From Pseudomonas sp. EpS/L25 (GTDB lineage Bacteria; Pseudomonadota; Gammaproteobacteria; Pseudomonadales; Pseudomonadaceae): a stretch of 64,000 nt of DNA. The notes under the pieces are model-generated. The model was not told where the DNA came from. It was given only the letters and a program-made list of their open reading frames with translations, and did no database searches. Positions 42,288 to 50,446 of the stretch are shown in pieces. Positions within the stretch are counted from its first letter, which is position 1. Each line of letters begins with the position of its first letter. The stretch is taken from positions 627,781 to 691,780 of the forward strand of contig NZ_LNUP01000011.1 in the NCBI RefSeq assembly GCF_001512295.1, in the 5' to 3' direction. A program made the translations under genes and the position numbers.

Positions 42288-42340
42288 GGAGCGGTGTATC
42301 GGCGTCAATGCTTCGATATTTCAGACATCGTTTCGCGGAT

Positions 42341-43492
42341 TCAGCCGCAAGCGAAGGCCAACACCCGCCCCAGCATGGCATCGCAGCCATCCAGCTGCGC
42401 CTGGGTGATGAATTCGTCCGGCTTGTGCCCCTGGGCCATGCTGCCGGGGCCGCAGACCACGGTGGGAATGCCGGCCGCGGCGAACAGACCCCCTTCGGTA
42501 CCGAAGGCCACCGTGCCGAAGTCGCGGGAGCCACAGAATTGCGCGACCCATTCGGCCGCCTCGCTTTCGACGGCGGTATCCAGACCGGGATAGTTGGAGA
42601 GCTCGGTGAAATTCACGGCGCTCTGGTCGCTGATGGCGCGCATGGCCGGCAGCAGCGTCGCTTCGGCATAGTCCCGCAGCTGGTGGATCACCTGGTACGG
42701 GTCCTGGGCGGGCAGGGTGCGGATCTCGAAGTCGAAGGCGCAAGCCTGGGGCACGATGTTCAGCGCCTGGCCCCCGCCGATCAGCCCGGTCTGCACCGTG
42801 GAGAAGGGCGGATCGAAACGGGCGTCCCGTCGCTCCGGTACCTTGAGGGCCTCGCTCAACCGGCCGAGTTCGACGACCAGGTGGGCGGCGTACTCCACGG
42901 CGTTGACCCCCCTGGGCGCATAGGCCGAATGACAGGCCGCGCCGTGCACCTGGCAGCGCATGGCCACCTTGCCCTTGTGGCCGAGCACGGGCTTGAGTTC
43001 GGTGGGCTCGCCGATGAGGCACAGCAGCGGCTTGACCGGACGCTGCGCCAGCTGGTCGAGCAGGCTGCGTACCCCCAGGCAGCCCACCTCTTCGTCGTAG
43101 GACAGCGCCAGGTGCAGCGGGCGACGCAGGGGGGCGCGGACGGCCTGGGGCACCAGGGCCAGCAGGCAGGCCAGATAGCCCTTCATGTCGGCGGTGCCAC
43201 GGCCATAGAGCCTGCCTTCTTCTTCACTGAGTTCGAAGGCGGGCCGGGTCCAGGCCTGGCCGTCTACCGGCACCACGTCGGTATGCCCGGAGAGCACGAT
43301 GCCCGGGACGTCCGCCGGTCCCAGGGTGGCGAATAGATTGGCCTTGGTGCCCTCGGCGTTGTAGATCAGCTCATAGGGCACGCCGAAGCCGTCCAGGTAG
43401 CCGGCGACGAAGTCGATCAGCGCCAGGTTCGACTCGCGACTGATGGTGTCGAAGGCCACCAGCCGGGCCAGCAGTTCACGGCTGGCGCTCAT
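42341..43492 (-). CDS. M20-family deacylase, acetylornithine deacetylase-like (ArgE paralogue 2)
   Basis: A 383-residue metallohydrolase with VLSGHTDVVPVDGQ, YGRGTADMKGY, SYDEEVGCLG and the C-terminal AQGHKPDEF metal/catalytic phrases. It is the last gene of the operon from 50055 and overlaps DUF1028 by ATGA. It has the same length as the paralogue at 21836 and aligns with it throughout. In this operon it probably hydrolyses an N-acyl or N-carbamoyl intermediate rather than acetylornithine; that is inference from context. Confidence 0.88.
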   Translation of the reverse strand: MSASRELLARLVAFDTISRESNLALIDFVAGYLDGFGVPYELIYNAEGTKANLFATLGPADVPGIVLSGHTDVVPVDGQAWTRPAFELSEEEGRLYGRGTADMKGYLACLLALVPQAVRAPLRRPLHLALSYDEEVGCLGVRSLLDQLAQRPVKPLLCLIGEPTELKPVLGHKGKVAMRCQVHGAACHSAYAPRGVNAVEYAAHLVVELGRLSEALKVPERRDARFDPPFSTVQTGLIGGGQALNIVPQACAFDFEIRTLPAQDPYQVIHQLRDYAEATLLPAMRAISDQSAVNFTELSNYPGLDTAVESEAAEWVAQFCGSRDFGTVAFGTEGGLFAAAGIPTVVCGPGSMAQGHKPDEFITQAQLDGCDAMLGRVLAFACG

Positions 43493-44166
43493 CGGTCGTC
43501 TCCCGGTACGCCGTAGCCGGGGGCGAGATCCGGGCGTACCGCGCGGTCGAGGTAGTCCTGCAATTGCGGCTCATAGGCGCGCCACAGGGCTGCCAGTCCA
43601 CCGATGGGGTCCGTCTCGGCCCAGTCGACGCGCAGATTGACGATGGGCCAGCTGGGCTCGCCGACCACCAACAGCGCCGCCGAATGCACCGGACCGGCCT
43701 CGCCACCGGCGGCCAGCGCCGCCTGCATGGCCAGCAGCAGGCGCTCGGCGAGGGCGCCCTGGGTGCTTTCGAAATTCTCCACCAGCGCATCCACCACCGC
43801 CGGGCTCGCCAGCATATTGCCGGCGCCCACGCAATTCAGGCCGCTACGGGCCTGGTGCACGCCCAGGGTGTGGGCACCGCTGTGGTGGGCACTGCGGCCT
43901 TGGGCGTCGATGACGGTCACCTGGCGATACTCGGCGTAGTCGTCGCCGGCCAGGCTCTGGGCCAGGGCCGCCTCGGGTGTCAGACCTTGAGCCAGTCCAT
44001 CCAGGGTGCGCGGCCCCAGGGCCGGCAGGGTGATGTTCTGCGAGCTGACCGCGCCGACACCGGGCTGCAGCCAGGGGCAGCGGGCACCCACGGCGATGCT
44101 CGAAGAGCTGATGGCGATGCCGAACTGGCCGGTCTCGGCGCAGCGGGCGGTGAGGGAGAAGGTCAT
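43489..44166 (-). CDS. DUF1028 family protein (Ntn-hydrolase-like)
   Basis: A 225-residue protein. The start MTFSLTARCAETGQFGIAISSSSIAVGARC and GVGAVSSQNITLP are the signature opening of DUF1028, whose fold is of the N-terminal-nucleophile type. Members often occur beside RidA, M20 deacylases and amidases and are thought to act on small amides. It lies 9 bp after the RidA-like gene and overlaps the deacylase gene. Confidence 0.85.
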   Translation of the reverse strand: MTFSLTARCAETGQFGIAISSSSIAVGARCPWLQPGVGAVSSQNITLPALGPRTLDGLAQGLTPEAALAQSLAGDDYAEYRQVTVIDAQGRSAHHSGAHTLGVHQARSGLNCVGAGNMLASPAVVDALVENFESTQGALAERLLLAMQAALAAGGEAGPVHSAALLVVGEPSWPIVNLRVDWAETDPIGGLAALWRAYEPQLQDYLDRAVRPDLAPGYGVPGDDR

Positions 44167-44175
44167 GGCGGGGCC

Positions 44176-44592
44176 TCAGTCGGGAATGACGGCGATGACG
44201 TCGATTTCCATCAGCCACTGGGGCTGCCCCAGGGCCGACACGACCAGGCCGGTGGAGATGGGGAAGACGCCCTTGAGCCACTTGCCGACCTCCTGGTACA
44301 CCGGCTCGCGGTAGCGCGGATCGATGAGATAGGTAGTGGTCTTGACGATATGGCTGAGGTCGCTGCCGGCTTCTTCCAGCAGTTGCTTGACGTTCTTCAT
44401 GGCCTGTTCGGCCTGGGCCCGGGGGTCACCCAGCCCGACCAGGTTGCCCTCGAAGTCGGTACCCACCTGGCCGCGCACATAGACGGTATTGCCGGCGCGC
44501 ACGGCCTGGCAGAGGTCGTTGTCCAGGGTCTGGTTGGGGTAGGTGTCCTTGGTGTTGAACATGCGGATACGGGTGTGGGTCGGGGTGGCCAT
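44176..44592 (-). CDS. RidA-like protein lacking the active-site arginine
   Basis: A 138-residue Rid-superfamily protein with AGGAG upstream of ATG 44592. The trimeric-fold phrases are present (VYVRGQVGTDFEG, QWLMEIDVIAVIP). However, the segment that carries the deaminating Arg in RidA (PAR-x-x-V) reads PISTGLVVSA here. It therefore belongs to a Rid subgroup not expected to hydrolyse 2-aminoacrylate. Its role in this operon is open. Confidence 0.85.
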   Translation of the reverse strand: MATPTHTRIRMFNTKDTYPNQTLDNDLCQAVRAGNTVYVRGQVGTDFEGNLVGLGDPRAQAEQAMKNVKQLLEEAGSDLSHIVKTTTYLIDPRYREPVYQEVGKWLKGVFPISTGLVVSALGQPQWLMEIDVIAVIPD

Positions 44593-44618
44593 GGTGGGCT
44601 CCTGGTCTCGAAAGGGGT

Positions 44619-45911
44619 TCAGGCGGTGCGCGACTGCTGGGGGTGGGCAGTCGTCTCGACGCTGGGACGGTAGTCCTGGTAGCGCCGGTGGATGGCGATC
44701 TGGTCGGCCACATGGCGCGCGTCGTGCCAGCAGCCCCAGATGAAGGCCGAGCCGCGGCGGCTGAGCCAGGGCAGGCCGACGAAGTAGATGCCCGGCTCGG
44801 CACCGACCCCGCGCTGATGCCTGGGCTTGCCGTTGTCGCCGAAGGTATCCACCTGCAGCCAACTGAAGTCGGTGGCGTAGCCCGTGGCCCAGATCACCGA
44901 GGTGACGCCGGCGGCCTTCAGGTCCAGCTCCTCGAGCGGTTCGCGGATGCAGGCGGCGTCCGCCACGCGCTCGCGGGCGGCGGGTTCTTCGGGCAGGTCG
45001 AGACCGTGGCGGGCGGCATAGGCGTCGGCGGCGTCGAGCAGGGCGAGGTAGTTGGCATCGCCGGCGTCGAGATTCTGGTTGAGGTCCGGGCGGAAGCGCA
45101 CCACACCGTCGACGAAGGTGTCGGTGAGGCCAACCAGGGTCATGCCGGCCTGGGCCAGGCGGCGGAAGTCCACGGTGTGGCCGCCACGGGCGCCGCTGAC
45201 GGCGATGGTCACGTGCTCGCGGCCCGGCTGCATGGTCTCGGTGTCCCAGAGGCCGAGCACGCCCAGCCACCAGCAGAAGTCACGCCCGCGATAGGCCCGT
45301 GGCGGCCGGTCGTGCGGGCCGACGGAGAGATAGACGCGCTTGCCGGCGTGCAGCAATTCCTCGGCGATCTGCACCCCCGAGGAGCCGGCGCCGACCACCA
45401 GCACCGCGCCGTCCGGCAGTTGCTGCGGGTTGAAGTACTGCGCGGAATGGATCTGGTAGAGCCCCTCGTCCTTGGGCGCGATGGCTGGGATGACCGGCTT
45501 CTGGAAGGGCCCGGTAGCCACCACCACGCGCTGCGCGCTCAGGCTGCCCGCGGAGGTCTCGACCAGGAAACCGCCCTGGCCCTCCTGACGGCATACCCGG
45601 GTGACGACGACACCGGTGCGGATGGGCGCGCCGATCTGCCGGGCGTAGGTCTCGAAATAGGCGGCGATCTCGTCCTTGCCGGGGAAACCATCCGGCGGCG
45701 TCTGGAATTCCAGGCCGGGGAAGCGATCGTGCCAGGCCGGGCCGTTGGCGACCAGGGAATCCCAGCGACCGGTGCGCCAGGCTTCGGCGATGCGGTTCTT
45801 TTCCAGCACCAGGTGTTCGATGCCCAGGCGGCCCAGGTGCTCGCTCATGGCGACGCCGGCTTGGCCAGCACCTATCACCAAGGTATCGATAGCGGTCGGT
45901 AAGGTGGACAT
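44619..45911 (-). CDS. Flavin-containing monooxygenase
   Basis: A 430-residue FMO-like enzyme. The FAD motif is LVIGAGQAGVAMSEHLG near residue 14, and the NADPH motif is LVVGAGSSGVQIAEELL around 165, with WATGYATDFSWL between domains. The start is at ATG 45911. This class oxygenates nitrogen or sulfur of small amines or inserts oxygen next to ketones. In the operon it is a candidate for the N-oxidation step. Confidence 0.88.
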   Translation of the reverse strand: MSTLPTAIDTLVIGAGQAGVAMSEHLGRLGIEHLVLEKNRIAEAWRTGRWDSLVANGPAWHDRFPGLEFQTPPDGFPGKDEIAAYFETYARQIGAPIRTGVVVTRVCRQEGQGGFLVETSAGSLSAQRVVVATGPFQKPVIPAIAPKDEGLYQIHSAQYFNPQQLPDGAVLVVGAGSSGVQIAEELLHAGKRVYLSVGPHDRPPRAYRGRDFCWWLGVLGLWDTETMQPGREHVTIAVSGARGGHTVDFRRLAQAGMTLVGLTDTFVDGVVRFRPDLNQNLDAGDANYLALLDAADAYAARHGLDLPEEPAARERVADAACIREPLEELDLKAAGVTSVIWATGYATDFSWLQVDTFGDNGKPRHQRGVGAEPGIYFVGLPWLSRRGSAFIWGCWHDARHVADQIAIHRRYQDYRPSVETTAHPQQSRTA

Positions 45912-46008
45912 GAGGGTACCCTTCGGCCGCTCCATGGGGCACGGCCGTCATCTAAGCAGTAGGAAAGCGAAGCGCGAACGTCTTAGGCGGGCGTTCGTGT
46001 CGCGGTGG

Positions 46009-46740
46009 TCAATCCAGCACGGAGGGGTCCTGCTGAATCATCAGTTCTTTCATCTCGGCGAAGTGCTGCTCGGAGAAGTCGGTGATGCCTTCCCAGGCCC
46101 GGGCGGTCTTCTCGGCGACTTCGTCGGACAGCACCTTGAGCGGCTGGCCGGTGGACCAGGCGGTGACCAGGATCTGGCAGGCGCGCTCCAGGGTCCAGAT
46201 GTCGTCGAAGGCCTGGCCGATGGTGGGGGCGATCACCATGACGCCATGATTGCCCATCAGCAGCCGCTGCTTGCCGTCCAGCAGACTGGCCAGGCGCGCA
46301 CCCTCGGCCTCGGTATCGGCCATGCCACCGTAGAGTTCGTCCACCGCGATGCGATTGAAGTAGCGTGCGGTGTTCTGGTCGATGGGCGGCACCTCGGGCT
46401 TGGCCAAGCAGGCCACCGCCGTGGTATGGACCGGGTGCAGGTGCAGCACTACCCCCGCCTCCGGCAAGCGGCGGTGGATCTGCCCGTGGATCGACCAGGC
46501 GGTACTGTCCACGTCGGGCCGCTCGGCGCCCAGGGGATCGTCCGCGTCCAGCAGCAGTAGGTCGCTGGCGCGGATGCGCGAGAAGTGCTTCCACTTGGGA
46601 TTGATCAGGAAGCGCTTGCCGTCGGCGGAGACGGCGGCGCTGAAGTGGTTGGCGACGGCTTCGTGCATGCCGAGGTGGGCGATGACGCGAAAGGTCGCCG
46701 CCAGATTGATGCGCAGCCGTTCCTCGTGAGAAAGTGCCAT
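46009..46740 (-). CDS. Class II aldolase/adducin-family protein
   Basis: A 243-residue protein. The zinc-site histidines are in HLHPVHTTAV (about residues 100-110), and LLMGNHGVMVIAPT carries a further family His. The N-terminal HEAVANHFSAAV fits the same fold. It may cleave a 3-hydroxy acid by retro-aldol reaction or act as a decarboxylase-like relative. 19 bp downstream of the binding-protein gene. Confidence 0.88.
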   Translation of the reverse strand: MALSHEERLRINLAATFRVIAHLGMHEAVANHFSAAVSADGKRFLINPKWKHFSRIRASDLLLLDADDPLGAERPDVDSTAWSIHGQIHRRLPEAGVVLHLHPVHTTAVACLAKPEVPPIDQNTARYFNRIAVDELYGGMADTEAEGARLASLLDGKQRLLMGNHGVMVIAPTIGQAFDDIWTLERACQILVTAWSTGQPLKVLSDEVAEKTARAWEGITDFSEQHFAEMKELMIQQDPSVLD

Positions 46741-46759
46741 GGTCGTGACTCCGGAAGGC

Positions 46760-47599
46760 TCAGGGCTTGGGCATCAGGGCGGCGATGTCCGCCTCGGTGG
46801 GCGCCTGGAAGTTGTATTTCTTCAGCAGGGCGGCGTACTCCGGGGTGGCGCTGTACTGCTTGAGCGCGTCCACCAGGGCGGTCTTGACCGCGTCGTTGCC
46901 CTTCTTCACGCCGAAGCCGTTGAGCACCGGATAGATCAGGGTATCCGAGGAGATCACCACGCGATTGCCCAGCTTCTCCACCAGGCCGCGGGCTACGGCG
47001 GCGTCGGTGATCTGCGCCTCGACGGCCTTGGACAGCAGCGCCTGGGTGGTCTGGGGATCGGTGCCGTATTCGCTCACGGCGATGGGCTTGAGGCCGTTCT
47101 TCACGCAGTACTCGTCGGACAGCTTGTGCAACTGCTGCAGCCAGGAGGTGGCGCCCATGGAACCGATCTTGTGGCCGCAGAAGTCTTCCGGTTTCTTGGG
47201 CTGATAGTTGCTGCCCTTGAGCGCGATGATCGATTCGCCGCTCTTCAGGTAGGGGATCATGTCGATCACCTTGAGGCGGTCCGCGGTGATGTACATGGAC
47301 GAGTTGGTGATGTCGAAGCGCCCGCCCTGCAGACCGGTGATCAGGTTGGGGAAGCGGGTGTCCAGCGTTTCCACGGTGCGCCCCATGATCTTCGCCAGGC
47401 CGTCGACGAATTCGATGTCGAAACCCGCCGGCTTGTTGTCCTGCACGTATTCGTAGGGGAAGAAGGTCAGGTCGGAACCGGCGACCAGCTTGCCTGGCTG
47501 CAGGAAGTCGGCTGAGGCCAGGCTGGAAGCCAGGGCCAGGGTGACGCCCAGTACGGCGGTGGAGAGGATTCGAATCGAGGCGCTGCTGAATCTTTGCAT
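46760..47599 (-). CDS. Family 3 ABC solute-binding protein (polar amino acid type)
   Basis: A 279-residue secreted binding protein with Sec signal (to about LASA, residue 30) and family-3 phrases (YVQDNKPAGFDIEFVDGLAKIMGR, ITNSSMYITADRLKVIDMIPYL). AAGGAG precedes ATG 47599. It should deliver an amino-acid-like ligand to the fused permease-ATPase two genes upstream. Its embedding among catabolic enzymes implies that the ligand is the operon's substrate. Confidence 0.92.
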   Translation of the reverse strand: MQRFSSASIRILSTAVLGVTLALASSLASADFLQPGKLVAGSDLTFFPYEYVQDNKPAGFDIEFVDGLAKIMGRTVETLDTRFPNLITGLQGGRFDITNSSMYITADRLKVIDMIPYLKSGESIIALKGSNYQPKKPEDFCGHKIGSMGATSWLQQLHKLSDEYCVKNGLKPIAVSEYGTDPQTTQALLSKAVEAQITDAAVARGLVEKLGNRVVISSDTLIYPVLNGFGVKKGNDAVKTALVDALKQYSATPEYAALLKKYNFQAPTEADIAALMPKP

Positions 47600-47627
47600 G
47601 GCGGTGCTCCTTGAGGGGTAGGAAAGA

Positions 47628-48500
47628 TCAAACGGCGGCCTGGTCGAGCCCGGCCTGTTGGACGAAGAAGGAGGCGCCGCGCGGTTTCTGCGGCAGGCGT
47701 ACGCTGTTGGCCACGCTGCGCACCAGGCCGCTTTCCTGGCCGGCTACCAGCATCCCGGCGTGCTCGCTAGGCAGCGGGTTCTCGCCGAAGGGCAGGGCGT
47801 CCTCGGCGGCGTAGACGGCGATGAACAGGGTGCGCGGCAGCTCGGTCTGGTTGGGGCTGGAGGCGTGCAACAGGCGGGTGTGCATGAAGCATACCGAGCC
47901 GGCGGGGCCGAAGCAGGCCACGGGATCGCCACAGTGCTCGGCCACCACGCCGTCGTCGACCGCCCCGGTGAAGCGGCCGTCCTGCCAGTGCGACCACAGC
48001 GGGCCCTTGTGGCTGCCGGGGATGACCGTGAGCGGACCGTTTTCCGGAGTCACCTCGCTCACCATCAGCAGCGCGGTGACCACGTCGTCGTTGCTGTGCG
48101 GGGTGAAGAGGAAATCCTGGTGCCATTTCACCTGGGTGGCGGTGTGCGGCAGCTTCGAGTTGATCTTGCTGTGGTGGAAGCGGGTGCCGCTGCCGCCGAT
48201 CAGTTGGGCCGCGACCTGGGCCATGCGCGAGGTGAAGGCGACCTGGCGATAGGCCGGGGAGATCTCGGTCGGCGAGTTGACCCGGCGCAGGGACGGGTGA
48301 TCGGGCCGATGGTCCAGTTCCACGTCGAAGCGCGCCCGGCCATCCTGGGTCTCGCCCCAGGCCTCGGCGTGGCTGCGGCTGTCTTCCACCCAGCGCTCGA
48401 AATCGTGCTGCAGGGCGGCGATCTCCTCGGCCGTCAGCAGGTTCTCGACCACCAGGTAACCGTTCTGGTGGAAACTATCCAATTGCGCTTGCTCGATCAT
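47628..48500 (-). CDS. Phytanoyl-CoA dioxygenase-family Fe(II)/2-oxoglutarate oxygenase
   Basis: A 290-residue PhyH-fold enzyme. The iron ligands are visible as His127-x-Asp129 in VKWHQDFLF and a distal His (about 212) in TRLLHASSPN, followed by the PRTLFIAVY segment whose Arg binds 2-oxoglutarate. In bacteria such enzymes often hydroxylate free amino acids (for example EctD-like). Start ATG 48500 is chosen; the longer frame overlaps the upstream gene's end. It could create the hydroxyl group that the class II aldolase then uses. Confidence 0.88.
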   Translation of the reverse strand: MIEQAQLDSFHQNGYLVVENLLTAEEIAALQHDFERWVEDSRSHAEAWGETQDGRARFDVELDHRPDHPSLRRVNSPTEISPAYRQVAFTSRMAQVAAQLIGGSGTRFHHSKINSKLPHTATQVKWHQDFLFTPHSNDDVVTALLMVSEVTPENGPLTVIPGSHKGPLWSHWQDGRFTGAVDDGVVAEHCGDPVACFGPAGSVCFMHTRLLHASSPNQTELPRTLFIAVYAAEDALPFGENPLPSEHAGMLVAGQESGLVRSVANSVRLPQKPRGASFFVQQAGLDQAAV

Positions 48501-48528
48501 CTCTGTTCTCCGGAAGCCAGGGTGGGGG

Positions 48529-50055
48529 TCAAGCCAGGGACACGTCCTTGAGGAAGGCCTCGACACGCGGATGCTGGCCGTTACGCAGTACCTGGGGCGC
48601 GTCGTCGCAGACCACGCGACCCTTTTCCATGAAGACGATGCGGTCAGAGACCTTGAAGGCGAAGTTCATCTCGTGGGTGACGATCACCATGGTGATGCCC
48701 TCGTTGGCCAGGGCCTCGATCACCTGCAGCACCTCGTTGACCTTCTCCGGGTCCAGCGCCGAGGTGGGCTCGTCGAACAGCATGATCTGCGGCCGCATCA
48801 TCAATGCCCGGGCAATGGCCACGCGCTGCTGCTGGCCGCCGGACAGCTGGTGCGGATACTTCCAGGCATGGTCGAGCATCCCGACCTTGTGGAGCAGGGC
48901 ATAGGCCTGCTGCTTGAGCGCCGCGGGGGTATCCAGGCGGTGGTAGCGGGGGGCGAGCAGCAGGTTGTCCAGCACCGTGAGGTGGGGGAAGAGATTGAAG
49001 CTCTGGAACACCATGCCGATGTCCAGGCGATGCTCGGCGTGTTCGATGAAGCGTGGCTTCTGGGCGCCGTCCTTGCGCAGGTGGATGAAGGGCTGGCCGT
49101 TGATGCGGATCTCGCCGTTGTCCAGTTGCTCCAGGCCGTTGAGCAGGCGGATCAGGGTGGTCTTGCCGGAGCCCGAGGGGCCGATCACCGAGACCACTTC
49201 GCCGGGCTGGATCTGCAGGTCGACCGAGCCCAGCACCTCGACGTCGTTGTAGGCCTTGTGCAGGCGGGCGGCCTGCAGCGCCGGGGTGGCGGCGTCCCAC
49301 TGCGGCTTGGCGCTGGCGCTGGCGGTGGAGGCCTGGGTGGCCAGGGCCAGCACCTGCTCATCGGGGATGCGCACCACCTTGCGCTGGGTGACGTCGAGGA
49401 AGCGCTCCAGGCGTTTGAGCAGGAAGTCGAAGAGGGTGACGATCAGCACGTAGTAGAAGGCCACCGCCACCATGGTCTCCATGACCAGGAAATTCTGCGA
49501 ATACAGGCGCTGGCCGACCATCAGGATCTCGGTGAGGGAGATCACCGAGACCAGCGAGCTGAGCTTGACGATGGAGATGTATTCGTTGGCCAGCGAGGGC
49601 AGGGCCACGCGCAGCGCCTGGGGAATGACGATGCGCCACTGGGTGCCGAGAAAGCGCAGCCCCAGGGCACGGGCCGCCTCACCCTGGCCCTTGGGGATCG
49701 ACAGCAGGCCACCGCGGTGGATCTCGGCGACATAGGCCGTCTCGCTGATAACCAGGCCGATCAGCCCGGCCCAGAAGGGATCGGCCAGTACCACCGAGGT
49801 AGCCGGCACCGCCTGGGGCAGGTTGTAGATGAAGATCAGCAGCACCAGCAGTGGCACGCTGCGGAAGAACCAGATGTAACCGCGGGAGGGAAGGCTGAGC
49901 GCCGGATACCGTGACTGTTTTGCCAGGGCGATGAAGAAGCCCAGGGCAATACTGATGATCCAGGTGAGGGTGCTGAGTTTGATGACCGTCCAGGTTGCCA
50001 GCCAGAATTGAGTGTCGCCGATGAGGCTGAACATGTAGTTCCAGTCGAAAGTCAT
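48529..50055 (-). CDS. Amino-acid ABC permease fused to its ATPase
   Basis: A 508-residue single chain. The N-terminal permease domain (about residues 1-235) has several helices and the EAA loop GEAARALGLRFLGTQWRIVIPQAL. A short linker leads to a complete ATPase (about 255-505: GPSGSGKTT, LSGGQQQR, IMLFDEPTSALDP, IVTHEMNFAF). Permease and ATPase are usually separate in this transporter class. The start is placed at ATG 50055; a TTG at 50064 in frame is possible. First gene of the eight-gene operon. Confidence 0.9.
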   Translation of the reverse strand: MTFDWNYMFSLIGDTQFWLATWTVIKLSTLTWIISIALGFFIALAKQSRYPALSLPSRGYIWFFRSVPLLVLLIFIYNLPQAVPATSVVLADPFWAGLIGLVISETAYVAEIHRGGLLSIPKGQGEAARALGLRFLGTQWRIVIPQALRVALPSLANEYISIVKLSSLVSVISLTEILMVGQRLYSQNFLVMETMVAVAFYYVLIVTLFDFLLKRLERFLDVTQRKVVRIPDEQVLALATQASTASASAKPQWDAATPALQAARLHKAYNDVEVLGSVDLQIQPGEVVSVIGPSGSGKTTLIRLLNGLEQLDNGEIRINGQPFIHLRKDGAQKPRFIEHAEHRLDIGMVFQSFNLFPHLTVLDNLLLAPRYHRLDTPAALKQQAYALLHKVGMLDHAWKYPHQLSGGQQQRVAIARALMMRPQIMLFDEPTSALDPEKVNEVLQVIEALANEGITMVIVTHEMNFAFKVSDRIVFMEKGRVVCDDAPQVLRNGQHPRVEAFLKDVSLA

Positions 50056-50446
50056 GGGAGCCAACCTGTCGCCATTTCAAGGAAAATGCGCACTTTCGAA
50101 GTGTTCGCACTGTTGCCGAGAACAGAATTGGCGTCCGCCAGACTTACCGTCAATTAACAAATTACGGGGCGTTGCTTAGGTTTTTCCTAAGTAGGAAGAG
50201 GCAGCATTTTGTTCTGCGCGATATACGCCCCAAGGCAGGGCAAGATGCAATCGCAGGGGCACGAAGTGAGGTCTTTTGGTGCGTTTTACTGCCGGAGAGC
50301 ACCGCCATTGCTTGCCTGCTGCCGAAGGCACGGAACCGGGAAAGACGGGCCTTGGAGCCTAGCCGCAGGGAGTGGCATGGCTTTCGCTTCGATAACTGCT
50401 TCTATGCAGAGAAGTAGTCTGCAAAGTTTTATCCTATGGATGCGTC
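50056..50446. other. Divergent intergenic region of the eight-gene operon and its LysR gene
   Basis: These 391 bp hold the promoters for both directions. The half near the operon is AT-rich (CAATTAACAAATTACGG around 50150-50165) and is followed by the palindrome at 50175-50191. The half near the LysR gene shows no recognisable gene. Confidence 0.5.
50175..50191. promoter_or_regulatory. Candidate LysR operator (CTTAGG-N5-CCTAAG)
   Basis: CTTAGG (50175-50180) and CCTAAG (50186-50191) form a perfect inverted repeat around TTTTT. It lies about 120 bp upstream of the operon start in the region shared with the divergent LysR gene. Size and symmetry fit a LysR-type recognition site. Confidence 0.55.
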
